A stretch of DNA of 64,000 bases, taken from Actinernus sp. WN-2022. Its lineage: Eukaryota > Cnidaria > Anthozoa > Actiniaria > Actinernidae. The position numbers and the translations under genes are program-made. The stretch spans positions 86,471,740-86,535,739 of the forward strand of contig JAOWCC010000577.1 of NCBI GenBank assembly GCA_030867875.1, in the 5' to 3' direction. The notes beneath the pieces were generated by a model that was not told where the DNA came from, did no database searches, and saw only the letters and a program-made list of their open reading frames with translations. Each line of letters begins with the position of its first letter. Position 1 is the first letter of the stretch. Shown in pieces: positions 43,446 through 55,320 of the stretch.

Positions 43446-43903
43446 TACTTCCTAGTTCAGCTTAAGCGCGCTAATGTTTCTCCAGACGAACTTGTCCAAT
43501 TTTATACTGCCTGTATTCAATCTGTGTTGTTATATGCCAGCCCGGTATTTCATTATAGTCTCCCAGATTATCTTAGCTGTTCACTTGAACGAATACAAAA
43601 ACGAGCCCTACGAATTATATATGGATACGATCTTTCGTACTCTGACCAGCTTAACTTTTCTGGTCTATGTAGCCTTGCGGTCGCGCGCGCGCGCGTAGGT
43701 CACAACTCTGCCAGAGTTTATTTCGGAGGATACTGTCGCATCCAGAGAGAAATCTATATGGCCTCCTACCGTTTAATACAACGCGCCCAACTGTTACCTT
43801 AAGGAGTAGAAATCCTATGTGTATACCATCATGTAGAACTAATAGATATAGAAACACCTTTATAATATCGGGCGCAAATGATTACAATAACAATTGTAAG
43901 TAA
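43446..43903 (+). pseudogene. LINE polyprotein, C-terminal part
   Basis: It continues after the inserted element: YFLVQLKRANVSPDELVQFY, ACIQSVLLYASPVFHYSLPD, SLERIQKRALRIIYGYDL and SGLCSLAVARARVG, then shifts frame near the CG-repeat at 43683-43697, and again to TVTLRSRNPMCIPSCRTNRY and RNTFIISGANDYNN before TAA at 43901. LExIQKRALRIIYG is the conserved post-RT segment of CR1/Rex-type LINEs. A CGCGCGCG slippage site probably caused the first of these shifts. Confidence 0.8.
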
Positions 43904-44095
43904 CTACAATCGATGTATTTAGAAATTTTTAATTGTAATATAGCATTAGTTTAATTAGAGCAGTATATAGTATATCCTTCTTAATAACTTAGTTAACTTA
44001 TCTAGAACCATATTAATGTAAATCTCAGTAATTCAGTTTTTGCTGTAAGTGAGAAATATTTGTAATAAACGATCTATCTATCTATCTATCTCTCC
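43904..44095 (+). repeat. LINE 3' UTR and ATCT microsatellite tail
   Basis: AATAAA is at about 44064. The element ends in CTATCTATCTATCTATC (about 44073-44090), a tetranucleotide tail in place of poly(A). Confidence 0.75.
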
Positions 44096-44337
44096 ATCTG
44101 GATAAACTTTCGTACTGGTTTGGTCACTTTTTTTCCCCAACATCGAATGGGGGATGGAAAGGGGGAGAGATAAACTTCGGGGTTGCGTGCTGCTTCTGGT
44201 CCATAACAATTAAAGGATTAGTGTTGCAAGAGTCATGTCCAAAGGTGTAGGTACATGCTCAGTGTTGTCTTTACAGGTGATTGATGAATGGTGTTAACAC
44301 TTCAATGACCTCAATGTGACGGAGAAACGTAATCCAA

Positions 44338-44551
44338 TAGAGGTAATCGGCTAACTCTGTTGCCACCCAATTCAGATCATGTGACGTAAACACACATTAC
44401 TCTGGAGAATTGACTCTTTGAAAATTAATTGTATTCAGATAGGCATGATTGCATTATGATTAGAATGAAAAAGGACTAATTCCCTAGAGTAGCATCTGTT
44501 TACATCACATGATCTGAGTCAGGTGGCAACAGAGTTAGTAGATTACCTCTA
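44338..44551. mobile_element. Palindromic MITE, 214 bp
   Basis: TAGAGGTAATCGGCTAACTC, TGTTGCCACC and CAGATCATGTGACGTAAACA are mirrored by TGTTTACATCACATGATCTG, GGTGGCAACA and GAGTTAGTAGATTACCTCTA. Confidence 0.85.
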
Positions 44552-44559
44552 TCTGTAAA

Positions 44560-46461
44560 GAAGGGCTTGTATGTCACTAGTGTATAACAAAAAAAAATAC
44601 AGAATATTTTTCCAGGATTTTTGATTTCAAGTATGCTTTTCTAGGACAGCAACTATAACTCCATCACATTATAATTAAAGCCAGAAGCAAAACTTGTGAT
44701 AATTTTTTTTAATAATGTGATCAATTGATCACTTCAAAGAAATAAATTTCATTTTTAGTCCCTTTGAGATATGCAACTGGATAACCTATATTCTGACTCT
44801 ACAAAGTTATAGTCATCAATATTTGCAATATACTAGAGGCATTATTATCTTATTTCTGGAAATACAAAAGGTTACAATTTTGAAAGACATCAGGGTCAGA
44901 ATTATTCATGGTTACAATATTGACAAAGTATTAATAAAAATAAAGTACAAAATACATTATAGATATGTGAGAAAAAGAAGAAGATACTAGTGCATTTTGA
45001 AAGATGGATGAAAAATTAATATGTGAAAGCTTCAAGTGCAATGTGTACCTAATAAAGTATTGTATAAGTTTGTTGCTAACATCAATTTTGCATATTTTTG
45101 AGTAGGCAAAAAATTCAAGCTTGCAAAAGCCAGAAGCTGAGAACTTGCATGGGGCCTGTCTACACGAAGTGAGGTTGACCCTAGTACCAGGGCTATCTCC
45201 ATTGGTCAGTGTATTGTAATCCCTTGAGACTGTTTGTATTTGAACAACAATGCCATTGGTCCTAGCATGCACTACGGTTAACCTGCCTACATGTACACAG
45301 TCCCTAATAAAACTTATAACTGAAGGTTTTTAGATCAAACCATGAGCTCAAAAAAGAGTTAATTTTATATAAATCTGCATTGGTTCTGATACTATCTGCG
45401 ATATTCTTCTTTTCCCTTCAGAACACATTCGAGCTCCATAGCAAATCTTAGAAAACTGGATAACCAATCAAAACAAGTGTTGCAATAAGGCTATTGTGTT
45501 TAATTGTAGCCAATGAGAGCAAACGTCGTGTCGAACTTTACCAGATCCCACTTTCTTTGGATATGAAACATGGGGTGGGATCTGGGTACGAGATTAGGAG
45601 CGCGCGCGAGAGAATAATCACTCAATCCCTACCGCTGTGAAAGGATTCTTAAATTCTGCTTTTTGATTGGTTCAACAAGCAATAACAAACACAAAATTAT
45701 GCTGCTTTTAACCAACTAAATTGCAGGAAACACCAGTGATTTCAAACGCAATCATTATACGTGGAGTTACCGAGTCAGGCATGCGATGTTTCTACAGAAG
45801 CACTGGGCTGTATGGCACTCCAACAGAAAACATGCTGAACTCGGGCTTCATAGGAGCCTGATGATATCACAACGTTATCAATTCAAGACCGAGATATGTG
45901 TCCCTTGTCTATTTCTGGAGGTCGTTATTTCCTATAACATTCAGTTGCGATAGCCAAATATAAAAAAAAGTTAAATAAAATTAAAAATATAATTAACTGA
46001 CTCGAAGCTCTCCAAAATAATCGAACAACTTTGTTTTAATAGGCCAACCAGAAAGAGAGTTGGAGAATACGTTTTCGACCATACATGTAAATAGTCACAA
46101 CAATTATTGACAACATTTCAGTCAAAAGCATAATTTTGCTGAAGAATTTCGCCGAAGAAATGCAATCTTCAGAGTCACTTAAAATGCCATAAACAAAATC
46201 GAAATAACATACAGTTCAGTGGCTTCCCGGTAAGCTTAGCTACATTATACCTGCATAATTTCGAGCATAATACTATGTTTTGGGAATCAGGTATTATGCC
46301 GGCATAATAGTGCTATTTTTCATAAATCATTTGCTCATGCGCAGAATAAATTATTCTGGTGGGAATTTCGCCGGGATTTCAGATTGCAGCGGCCGAAAAA
46401 TACGACGTGAGCGAAGAGTTATCTCTGCTTCTACATGTACATGTACTGAATTATTGATTAC
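44560..46461. other. Mostly unassigned; dispersed repeat at 45795-45960 and hairpin at 46240-46316
   Basis: 45800-45930 is the inverted partner of 20320-20450. At 46240-46316, CATTATACCTGCATAATTTC then GAGCATAATA pairs with TATTATGCCGGCATAATAG. A 113-codon minus frame (45272-44931) has no recognisable motif. Confidence 0.5.
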
Positions 46462-48197
46462 ATGTCGGAAAAGGCATCTCGAGGGCAGGACTGCGAATCT
46501 TCCCGAATAAAATATGAGGATATTTTGAAGAGGTTTTAAGGTTACCGACCAAGGTCGCTAAAGCAGTCAAAGCAATTAAAGCGAAAGTTAAAGGGCACGG
46601 TGGAAGTGGCACAACAAGACATTGTTTGACACTTAGCGAAAAAGTAGACGTGATTCGTGAATACCAACGCAGCGGCGAAACCACGAGGAAGTTAGCGCAA
46701 AGATTTGACAGTGGGAAGACGCAAATTATCAAGGTGCTAAATAACAAAGATAGCATTTTAGATGCATGGTCGAAGAACGCTACCAGCGCAGCAAAACGGC
46801 ACAACGCTGAGAAGTTTGACAAAGTGAACAATTTACTTTGGGAGTGGTATGAGAAAGCCCGGCAAGCAAACATACCAATCGATGGTCCGATGCTAAGAGA
46901 GGAAGCACGAATAATTGCAGAACAACTTCGGGAAACCGCCTACAAAGGTACCAATGGTTGTCTTGCAAAATGGAAGCAAAGGCATAATATAGCGCAAATG
47001 CATATCGCTGGCGAGGAAGGAGATGTTCGTCAGGAAACTGTCGAAAGCTGGGAGGAGAGAGTCAAAGAACTTATTATTGGTTATGAACCATCAGACATTT
47101 GGAATATGGATGAAACAGGGACTTTTTGGAAGGCGCTTCCGGAAAAATCTTTGTCAGAGAAGGGAAAACGGTGTAGAGGTGGCAAACATGCCAAACAGAG
47201 AATCACAGCAGCATTCTTTGTAAATGCTGCGGGGGGAAAAGAAGCTCTGATACTTATTGGCAAAAGCAAAAAGCCGCGTTGCTTTGCCAATTTGCCAGAC
47301 ATAACACGTCCCTGCGGGGCTTTGTATTTCAGCAATGACAAGGCGTGGATGAAATCGGAGGTCATGTTAAGTGTTCTGAAAAAACTTAATGACAAGATGA
47401 AGTGCGATGGTCGACACATAATTTTGTTTATGGACAATGCGCCTTGCCATCCACCATCAATGAAAGACACGTTTTCAAACATCAAGATTAAGTTTCTTCC
47501 GGCCAATACCACCTCTCGGACCCAACCCTTAGACGCTGACATCATAAAATCGTGGAAAATGCACTACAAACGAAAGCTTTTGCGTCAATAGGACATGTTG
47601 TTAGTGAAGTCGATGGTCAGAAGTCCGCTAGTGAAATCATCAAGGGCGTTAACTTACTATTGGCTATCCAATGAATGGTAACCGCCTGGGAGGAAGTAAA
47701 GCCGGGGAGACATAACACGCTGCTTCAAGCATGTAGGAATGTATCCCGAGGAAGAAGAAGCAATGGAGGATGATGATGATCCGTTCGCTGGAGAGGAGGA
47801 GCTCGAGATGAAGGAACGCTTGACCAAAATCTCGAGCACCTCCGGGCAGGATCTCAATCTCGAGGAGGAGGTTGATGCGTATGAGAAACCGGTTGATAGC
47901 ACATCGCCAAATTGGAGAGAACATCTGCGATCTGAACTTTTAAAGAAGCATGCCTTTATTAACGTAGGCGATGGTAGTGACGACGATGAAGAGGAGGAAG
48001 AGTTTGACATCCCATTGAAAGCCCCAGAAGTCACTACTGCTATTGGAGCTCTAGGTCTCGTGAATACGTTGATGGATTGTTCTATTTGGCAAAACAATGA
48101 AAAGTTATCTCGAGCCATTGGACGCGTCAAGGACATCCTTATAGATGAGCAGCTTAAGTCGTTGAGGCAGACAAGAATCAAAAGCTACTTTGCGTAG
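46462..48197 (+). pseudogene. pogo/Tigger-type transposase (Tc1/mariner superfamily), broken
   Basis: It starts at ATG 46462 (MSEKASRGQDCESSRIKYED) and shifts frame near 46536 into LPTKVAKAVKAIKAKVK, then the long frame to 47591. Domains: an N-terminal psq/CENP-B-like helix-turn-helix (TLSEKVDVIREYQRSGETTR), a CENPB-type HTH (LLWEWYEKARQANIPIDGPM) and a DDE_1 catalytic core with IWNMDETGTFW (first Asp), ILFMDNAPCHPP (second Asp) and LPANTTSRTQPLDADIIKSW (third Asp). After 47591 a frameshift, a TGA (47672, probably from TGG) and another shift near 47707 lead to the acidic C-terminus MYPEEEEAMEDDDDPFAGEE, ending LRQTRIKSYFA at 48197. All three catalytic acids survive. It would cut and paste its own DNA at TA sites when intact, but this copy cannot make the full protein. 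Confidence 0.9.
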
Positions 48198-48399
48198 TGC
48201 GTAGTACACTCTTCGGATTAGATACTCTACACGTTTAGAGTAAAGGAACGAGCAACGTTTAACAATGAACGGCACCTTACTATGACTTTATAGTACACAT
48301 AGCTAGTGTTTTGTTATGAGAAATCTCATGATGTCAAGTTGAACACTGTTTGAACGTACATTATACAGTCGAATTATTCGCTTATTTGAGCTACTGTAT

Positions 48400-48604
48400 A
48401 AAGAAATAAAAACGATAAAATAATATACCTTTAGTGGTCACTACAGTTAACGATTTGCTTTGATGTAAAAAGCTCTCGTAAGCGACCAACATCTATTGTT
48501 CGCATGCGTGGTCGCCTACGAGAGCGCATTATCGTAAGCGACCAGCTCCGTTAACGACCAAAATTTTCGATTCCCGAGGTGGTCTCTTACGAGAGCTTCG
48601 ACTG
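48400..48604. repeat. 3' terminal region and inverted terminus of the Tigger element
   Basis: The end reads CTTACGAGAGCTTCGACTG then TA (48605-48606), i.e. outward CAGTCGAAGCTCTCGTAAG, the expected Tigger/pogo terminus with a TA target. Subterminal repeats of CTCTCGTAAGCGACC lie in both orientations upstream. No matching 5' terminus was found before 46462, so the element seems 5'-truncated or rearranged. Confidence 0.75.
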
Positions 48605-48606
48605 TA

Positions 48607-48750
48607 CTGGATATTTTAAAACTACAAGATGTTATATTTATGCAAAATGCGCTATTTATGTATCACTTTCACAATAATTTGCTTCCAGAAACCTTTAATA
48701 ATTTCTTTATGCCTATCTCTTCTGTACATAATTACCGCACCGGCCTGATA
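48607..48750 (+). pseudogene. Small LINE RT C-terminal fragment next to the Tigger end
   Basis: LDILKLQDVIFMQNALFMYH, then FHNNLLPETFNNFFMPISSV, HNYRT resembles the same LINE tail segment as at 18343. It starts directly at the Tigger TA and stops abruptly, so Tigger probably inserted into an old LINE piece. Confidence 0.6.
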
Positions 48751-51700
48751 CCATGGTTACAGAGGTTTTCTCCGTTTCTAAGAGGACCGCGAAGCGGCGA
48801 GGAGAAAAGAGAGAGAGAACCTACGGTAGAGGACGGCACGAATCTCACTTTCATGCTAACGATAGGTGTCAATTAACATCACAAGATCAATTAACATCAC
48901 AAGATCAATTAACAAGCAACCAATCACAATACACCTCCCACGTGGTGTTTTGGACTTGAGTAGTAGGAAACGAAAAGTAGTAGTCGTAAAACTAGTCTAT
49001 CCATGTATACTGATTGCTGCGCATGCTGAAGTGTATGCAATGCCATGAAATTGCGGTTATAAGCTGCCTTTGTTATAGGCCATCAGCACGGGACCATAAT
49101 AAAATCCCTCTTTTAGATGTAGTTTTTCAAGTTTCTTTAAAACCCCTCTGTGATTTTTACAAACCTACCGCAATTTTTGTACTTCAAAAGGCGGCAAACG
49201 TGACGTCATCGATATTTTCACTAGTGACAGATATGAAAAATACGCCGCTCAGTACCTGGATGTAGTTTCGTATGAGTTCTAGGAGTGGTTTATTTCTCAG
49301 TAAAACCCTATTTTCCATATAATAAAACACTAATATTTGTATTTATCAGTGTTGTATTAGATATACAGACACTGATGTTTTATTAATCAGGTCTGTATCA
49401 AACAAACGCTGGATTTCGTATGACGGGATGGTACAGAAATACTGCATGTCCGTAGTCTTACCGTAACCGTACCCTAACTTTCAGTACCGTAACTCTGTAA
49501 TTCGATTGGATCAGAAAGAGAAAAACAATAGGGAAACCATATCAATGTCACGACATGTACAGTAACCGTACTGGAAGTCATTGCCATAACTTGCCCACTG
49601 ATACGAAATTCAGTAGTCTATCAAATCAGTTATATACTGTGGTATACAGATTACACAAGTCGCCACGTCATGATAGTCAGCGTACAGGATTCTCTGGCTA
49701 CCTAATTAACTGGCCTCCTCCACTTAACGGACACCGCGAAAAATAAAATCTTAAATTGGGTTACCTGTGATTTCACCTGCCACAGGAAGCCCACAATCCA
49801 AGTAAGAAATCTAGAGTGCCCGCGGAGGAGTCTACTAATTAACTAGTAATAATGTTTATAAGAGCATGCGCAATTTATTTTCTCTAGTTGAAAGGTTTTC
49901 TATTTCAATCAGACATTATACATGTAGCTTGGGTTTGAATACAATTTGAATTGATCACATAGTCAGACAGCCTGGCTGGCCCCATGATATGCCGGATCGA
50001 TCATAACGCCTAAATTATGAGCGATAAAAGAATTAGCTTATTAATAGAACTTAATCGAAATGCATTTATTCAAGTTGGTAAAATGATAAGAGCAGCTACT
50101 CTTCTGTAGTTGAATTTTAGCTTAAGTTTGAGTAGATACAAATCGCGTGACGGTTTATTAAAATTTTATACGTTGCACGACTTTATTAAGTAAAATATAT
50201 CTAAATATTCGGTTATATCGATATGAATTAATGACAATTCCCTCATTCAACGCGCTACTTAAAAGTTAGGCCACACCGAGTAATAAACCAAACTAGCTAA
50301 AGCTTATAACAGACTGGCTGAAGCTCATCGAATCAGACTCTTAAACAATTATCGACATTGATATAATTATATATAGCATTGCTTTTCGGTTACTCTTTTT
50401 GTCGAGGTAATCTTTGCTGCTTAAATCAGCTGGACTAGATGTGATTAAACATTACAAACAACGAGTTTCAGTGGAATACAGTGCCTAAGCATATGCCCGA
50501 GGCGAATTACTTAAGTTCGAATGTCCCTATGAGTAGTATTTGCAGTTTAAATGTCCTTAGTTCATATAGTATTAGTGTTTTGTTTTATATACACCCCACC
50601 TTGTGGTTTCTGTTTTCCCCTGCAGTATAGACGCCACAAGGAAATTTTCATTCAAATGCAAGGTTCGTCCACCTATGAACAAGATATGCAGCATTCGAAA
50701 GTCGCCAGCGAAGCACGTCTGGATCGAGAGCTTAAAATGTATGGATTATAAGTGACACTGAGGTTGTTGTCAACTTAAGCTAAAAGCTGACAGTCATTAG
50801 TACTAATGGCCACATCCTATCTTTGTCAAGAATAGTTAAAAGGTTTTTCACCTCAATCGCCAAAACAGACATATTCTAGACCGCTTTAATTGGTAGCTCA
50901 TACAATAATTTTGGAGATTTTCATTCATTCAGGTTCAACAATTTTCATTCGGTGGTTATAGTCAGTCGTAGAGGAATATAGGGCGTTTTAGAAGTCGTTC
51001 CATTTGGTTTGTGTACAAATCGTAAGGCAGCTTGTTATCACTGATCTATCTTGCACTGTGACATCAAATTAACATTTTAAGAAGGCCATCAGAATCGACG
51101 GAAACTTGCTGTGCTTATACGCGTTTCTCAACGTTTCAATCCGAGATATTTTTCAAATGAGATGAAAGCATCTTAATTAAGTCATGTTGAGTCTTCGTAG
51201 CCAAATCTTAGTGGGAGTTAGGTTGTGGGTAGGGCGGGGGGGGGGGGGGGGGGCTTATCTGCCTTTCACTTGATTTAGATAATAACATTATTAATAGTAT
51301 CTGAACCATTGCTGAGTGCTTCCAAAGGTGTAGCTATACATTTCTGCATTGTAAGTCCAAATGTGGTCGCACTAATCTAGGTGGCGGAAATTGTTGAAAA
51401 TCTAGTCCTCTTAAATAGTATTCCTTCATTTTGAAGTGAATATTAAAAGAAAGGGACTAAATTGAATCCCCTTTTAAAAGTTAAACAAAACTTCGTCGCT
51501 ATTTCTCCACCAGCCATTCCTTAAGAGGAAGACTTCTGACTGATCAAGACATTGCTTAACTTTTCTATTATATTCGACCTCTTAACATGTCGTAACTTCG
51601 AAGTAATGGCATCCATCTTTGGGGAAAAACACTAGTTAAGGTTCTTTATCACGTGAAGTTCTATTATATTGATGTACAACATTTCACGTATTTTTGTCAA

Positions 51701-52165
51701 GGTCCTAGCTCATAATCATTAAAAAAGTTTTTTTCCTATTTTCGGTCAGTGACCCATGCAGGCCTTAACATACTTGAGCGAGTCTTACGACGGAAAAATG
51801 TTTCGAGATCGCTCCGGAATCCTTTATATCTCGAATAATAAATAATTTTGAAGCAGTATGGCTTTCCTCGGGCAAAAATATTAAACATTTCTAAGTTACT
51901 AAGCTAAGACATAGTTCCGATGAACAGCACTTAACAGTCTTATCTTAGGGTGGTAACAAATACTATCTTAAGTAACATCTTTGGAAATATCTTTAAAAAG
52001 ATTTCAAGAATCCTTCTCCTGGCTAATGACCGGGGTGGAAAACACGTTTCTGAAATTCGTGAATAGGAAACTACTTTAACACTCCTTGACATACAGGTTG
52101 TCTATAAAATATATTAGTATTCATGAATACGCTTCGCATTTTGCCACATTTTGTATTCGAGGTAT
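48751..52165. other. Mainly unique sequence; one candidate exon, few repeats
   Basis: AATTAACATCACAAGATC is repeated tandemly about three times at 48870-48915. A long G-run lies at about 51235-51252. The rest has no recognised repeat or protein, and is the longest repeat-poor stretch here, so it may be intronic or intergenic DNA of a real gene. Confidence 0.4.
50626..50751 (+). CDS. Candidate terminal coding exon, product unknown
   Basis: A strong 3' splice signal (GGTTTCTGTTTTCCCCTGCAG, ending 50625) is followed in phase 0 by YRRHKEIFIQMQGSSTYEQD, then MQHSKVASEARLDRELKMYG and Leu, with TAA at 50749-50751: 41 residues, hydrophilic. If the upstream ATG (50551) were used instead, the pyrimidine tract would encode a signal-peptide-like leader (MSLVHIVLVFCFIYTPPCGF), giving a 66-residue secreted peptide. 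I favour the exon reading. No upstream exon was found. Confidence 0.35.
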   Translation, partial: YRRHKEIFIQMQGSSTYEQDMQHSKVASEARLDRELKMYGL

Positions 52166-52510
52166 ATAAAATACAATAACCTATTTGTGGCGTCGAAATA
52201 TTCCCTGATATTTCTTCCTCGTGCATTATCTGATGCGAGAAGAGAACAGTTCCCGAGAGCGAATCTCGAGGAAAACTGTGAGCTTCGAGGATCAGATAAT
52301 GTCCAAGGACAAATCTCAGGGCATATTTCGACGCCACAATGTAGGTTATTGTTGTTATCATTCAAAAATATTTTATTTGACGCGCGCGTGTACGCTCACA
52401 GGGGGTGTATTAGCTGATATTTCCCGCTCGCGGAGTGAAAATATCGGGTCACGTGACGAATTCAACCAATCACGCACGAAAAAAATATATTTGATGGGTT
52501 ATAAGAACCA
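52166..52510 (+). mobile_element. Palindromic repeat, copy 2
   Basis: Collinear with 32166-32510: AATAACCTATTTGTGGCGTC, CAGTTCCCGAGAGCGAATCT, ATTTCGACGCCACAATGTAG, GATATTTCCCGCTCG, ATATCGGGTCACGTGACG. Same orientation. Confidence 0.75.
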
Positions 52511-52929
52511 ATAGCATACATCAAATGGGACTGAGTATTTGCTGGTTTTGACGGAACCTCCCATTAAAAATTAAATTCACCTCTGAGCTGCAACACCCTA
52601 GCTGTCTAGTACCTTCACTTTCAGCTAGCAAAGGACATAGGCTTCCAGCTGGAATTAAGAATCTCTCGGCTGCGTTAAAAAAAATCATTTCCAGCAACTC
52701 ACCGAGAGGAACCACAATCTTGATAATTAGACCTTATTCATAAATGCATATTTCTGTTTCAATAGTTTATCCACATGTACAGAAAACACTAGTATTATCA
52801 TGTGAAAGAGCATGTCGATATTAGTGATCCTGTGAATTGAAATTTGTCTAATGAGTGATGTAGCTTAAAAAGCAGTGAAATTACAGCCATTTGAAATTAC
52901 GATTTGTATACGAAAAACAACGCCCGGGT

Positions 52930-53265
52930 TAGGTGATCTGGTGATCTGGTGATCTGGCACGCGACAAAACATTGCACAACATGTTGCAATGTTTTGAATT
53001 ACCTTCAAAAACTAGTTGGAGTTGCTTCGTGTAACATCCTCAACATTTCTGTCTCAAAACCTGTTCGCTACGCCCACGAAAACGAGTTTACGTCACCAAA
53101 CAAAGACCCCACTCGTCCGCCATATTATTGGCGAGCGGAGTAGGAATCTACTACTAGTAGATGTCGGGCTAAAACTTGTCCCGTATAACATACCCGTCGT
53201 CGCATCAATGTTGCTCTGGAAGTTGTCTCGTGTGACGTGCATTAAAAATCGGAAACACTTTGTTG
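52930..53265 (+). repeat. Dispersed repeat family C, copy 1
   Basis: TTACCTTCAAAAAC, AGTTGCTTCG, TCGCTACGCCCACG and CACTCGTCCGCCAT, then GTGCATTAAAAATCG, match 62790-63190 in order. The 52521-52715 minus frame just upstream is unrecognised. Confidence 0.65.
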
Positions 53266-53524
53266 AGGTATCTAGATACTAACTAGGGAGGAAATACGGG
53301 AGGAAATGCTTTAAAAATCTAGTCTATAAGCAGTTTATTGAAGTTCATGTATTTTTCCGTATTAACATGTTTTTCTTCGTGTTCCTTGTTTGTTTCCTCT
53401 AAATACAAACAGCTTTGAGGTGATTACTCCTTCAAGAAACTGAATGAATGGCAAGCATAAGAGTAAGATATCTTGGTTTGGTGGATTTAACGAGTTCAAA
53501 TAAAGCCTTATCAAATAAATAAAA

Positions 53525-53816
53525 TTTTTTTTTTTATTTGTTATAGCAGGCTGAGTATTACAGCTTAAAGCTGGTGGGGGCCTGCTTTAACTCCTCACAC
53601 ACCCCCCACTACGTTATCTGTTTTGAAAACACTACACCCGACTCACGGTTGGTTTTTATGGAGGAAGGAAACCCGGAGAACCCGGTGAAGAATCATCGAA
53701 TGCAGATAAGGAATCAACAACAAACCTAACTCACATACGGTGCCCGAGCCGGGAATCGAACGCGGGACCAAAGCGGTGAGAGGCGAGTGTTTTACCACTG
53801 CGCCAACCTGCATCCC
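53525..53816 (-). mobile_element. tRNA-derived SINE, second family
   Basis: Minus strand: GATGCAGGTTGGCGCAGTGG (box A), then GCGTTCGATTCCCGGCTCGG (box B), a 3' body including GAAACCCGGAGAACCCGG (as read on plus), and a terminal A-rich stretch at 53525-53537. It differs in sequence from the SINE at 7857. Confidence 0.8.
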
Positions 53817-53829
53817 TATTATTATTAAC

Positions 53830-55320
53830 ATATATTTTGAGTTCCAAATATAAATGTACGAAGGTTCGAAATTCACGAAGACTTGGAAAATGAAAAAATT
53901 GGATCTGATGGATTCTGACCACGTATCGATGGGATCACAGATTATCGCGTAGATGACTTTTTCGTTTTCTGGTTTTCTGGTGTAAACACTATATAATGGT
54001 TGCCTATGTTCGCAATCGCGGACCTATTTTTCTTTGTTTAGCAATACAACTAACTACTCAATTGAATGTTACAATCCAAAATGTTTCAGTCATTTGATGA
54101 CCTGCTTAACCAATCCATCCCCTTGTATGACTTATAAGTGAAGACATTCAAAACTTTCCATATTATCAAAAGGCAGGCAGTTTTAGTCAGGATATTTTAT
54201 ACACACAGTGGACTCAGTCTGTTATTGTCTACAGTGTATATACAGTATAGTACAGGTCACTGTAGTGATGTCACAGAAGGGTGTGTTTTGTGTTACCACA
54301 AGAATCCCAATCCTTTCATATACAAAAAAATACGAACGTACTTTGCAAATCTATGATTACTTCTAATTTCTGCCTCAGCGAGCGAGCAAGGCAGCAGTAC
54401 TAATTTATGTAGTGGAGCCGGTTTTTTTGGCGCGTTGTCAGAGCAGTGCATTATGGTCGCGCGCAAGGACACAGAAACGATATGCGTAATCTTCCATAGG
54501 TGTTTTTTTATTTTCGTTTGGGCGTGAAGGTGTGTATATTTTTACTGCTTTTATTTTGCATGACGTGAATGTGGCCCTTATTCGTACTTAGAATCTGTTG
54601 TTATTGCCATCCTACAGCGCGTGTAAATAAATTGTGATCGCCTTCGTTTGAACATGTGCTAAACTGTTAAAATACAGAGACCACGCCCTAATGAATGAGG
54701 TGTATGCAAATGCCCTATTAAAATATAAATACACGAGTTGGTGGAGACAGTAAAACACGCCATATTGGTTAAATGATCGCTGACCGTTGTATGTGACATT
54801 GTGTGTGGTCAGCGGCGTGTATCAAATAACACAGCCGTTGTTGTTGTTGACTAAATGGCTGCCTATGATCAACCGTCGGAAATTAAAGAGTTTTCAATTA
54901 ACCAAGCTTGTCCGACTTCTTATCCGATGTACGTATTATTTTGATCAAATATGATAGGAAACGAATTTTGATGTTTGTAGAGGGTGATTTACAGTTGGTT
55001 TAGATCGTCATTTCAAGACCAGCATTCCCGTCTCAGTTATTCCAGGTGTCTTCAAATCTTTTTCGCAACTTGTTTAAAAAGCTGAGATAAAAACAAAAAT
55101 GAGTGATTTCTGCTAACGTTTCATCATCCGATTCAAGGGAGTGTAAACTGAGAAGTAGGAGAGTTGTGGTAAACGAGGTCCAATACCTTGACCGATTATT
55201 TAATTTAGTAGCATACGCAAGCCATCGACTGCCAAGTACTCTGGGTACCAGATTTTTATTACTTCTAGATCTCTCTCTGCACTAAATTCGTCAGCGAGGA
55301 GCAAAGCGACGAGAAACGAT
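53830..55320. other. Unassigned, with repeat family B copy at 54365-54500
   Basis: CAGCGAGCGAGCAAGGCAGC, TATGTAGTGGAGCCG and GCATTATGGTCGCGCGCAAG at 54375-54470 match 13550-13680. No gene supported elsewhere. Confidence 0.45.

Larger units (their letters stand above)
40008..44095 (+). mobile_element. Near-complete LINE (APE-type, jockey/CR1 group) with nested insertion
   Basis: One element reads in order N-terminal extension, endonuclease, reverse transcriptase, C-terminal domain and 3' UTR, ending in an ATCT microsatellite (44070-44092). It is broken by at least three frameshifts and by a 575-bp DNA element at 42869-43443. The ATCT tail contrasts with the ATT tail of the LINE piece at 9630. 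Clade (CR1, Rex1 or jockey) is not resolved. Confidence 0.9.

Noticed and set aside
46451..46873. 140-codon minus-strand frame
   Set aside because: Antisense to the start of the Tigger transposase, whose plus-strand motifs are unambiguous.
47081..47545. 154-codon minus-strand frame
   Set aside because: Antisense shadow of the DDE domain.
47739..48197. 152-codon acidic plus-strand frame as a separate gene
   Set aside because: It is the acidic C-terminus of the same Tigger transposase, separated only by frameshifts and a TGA.
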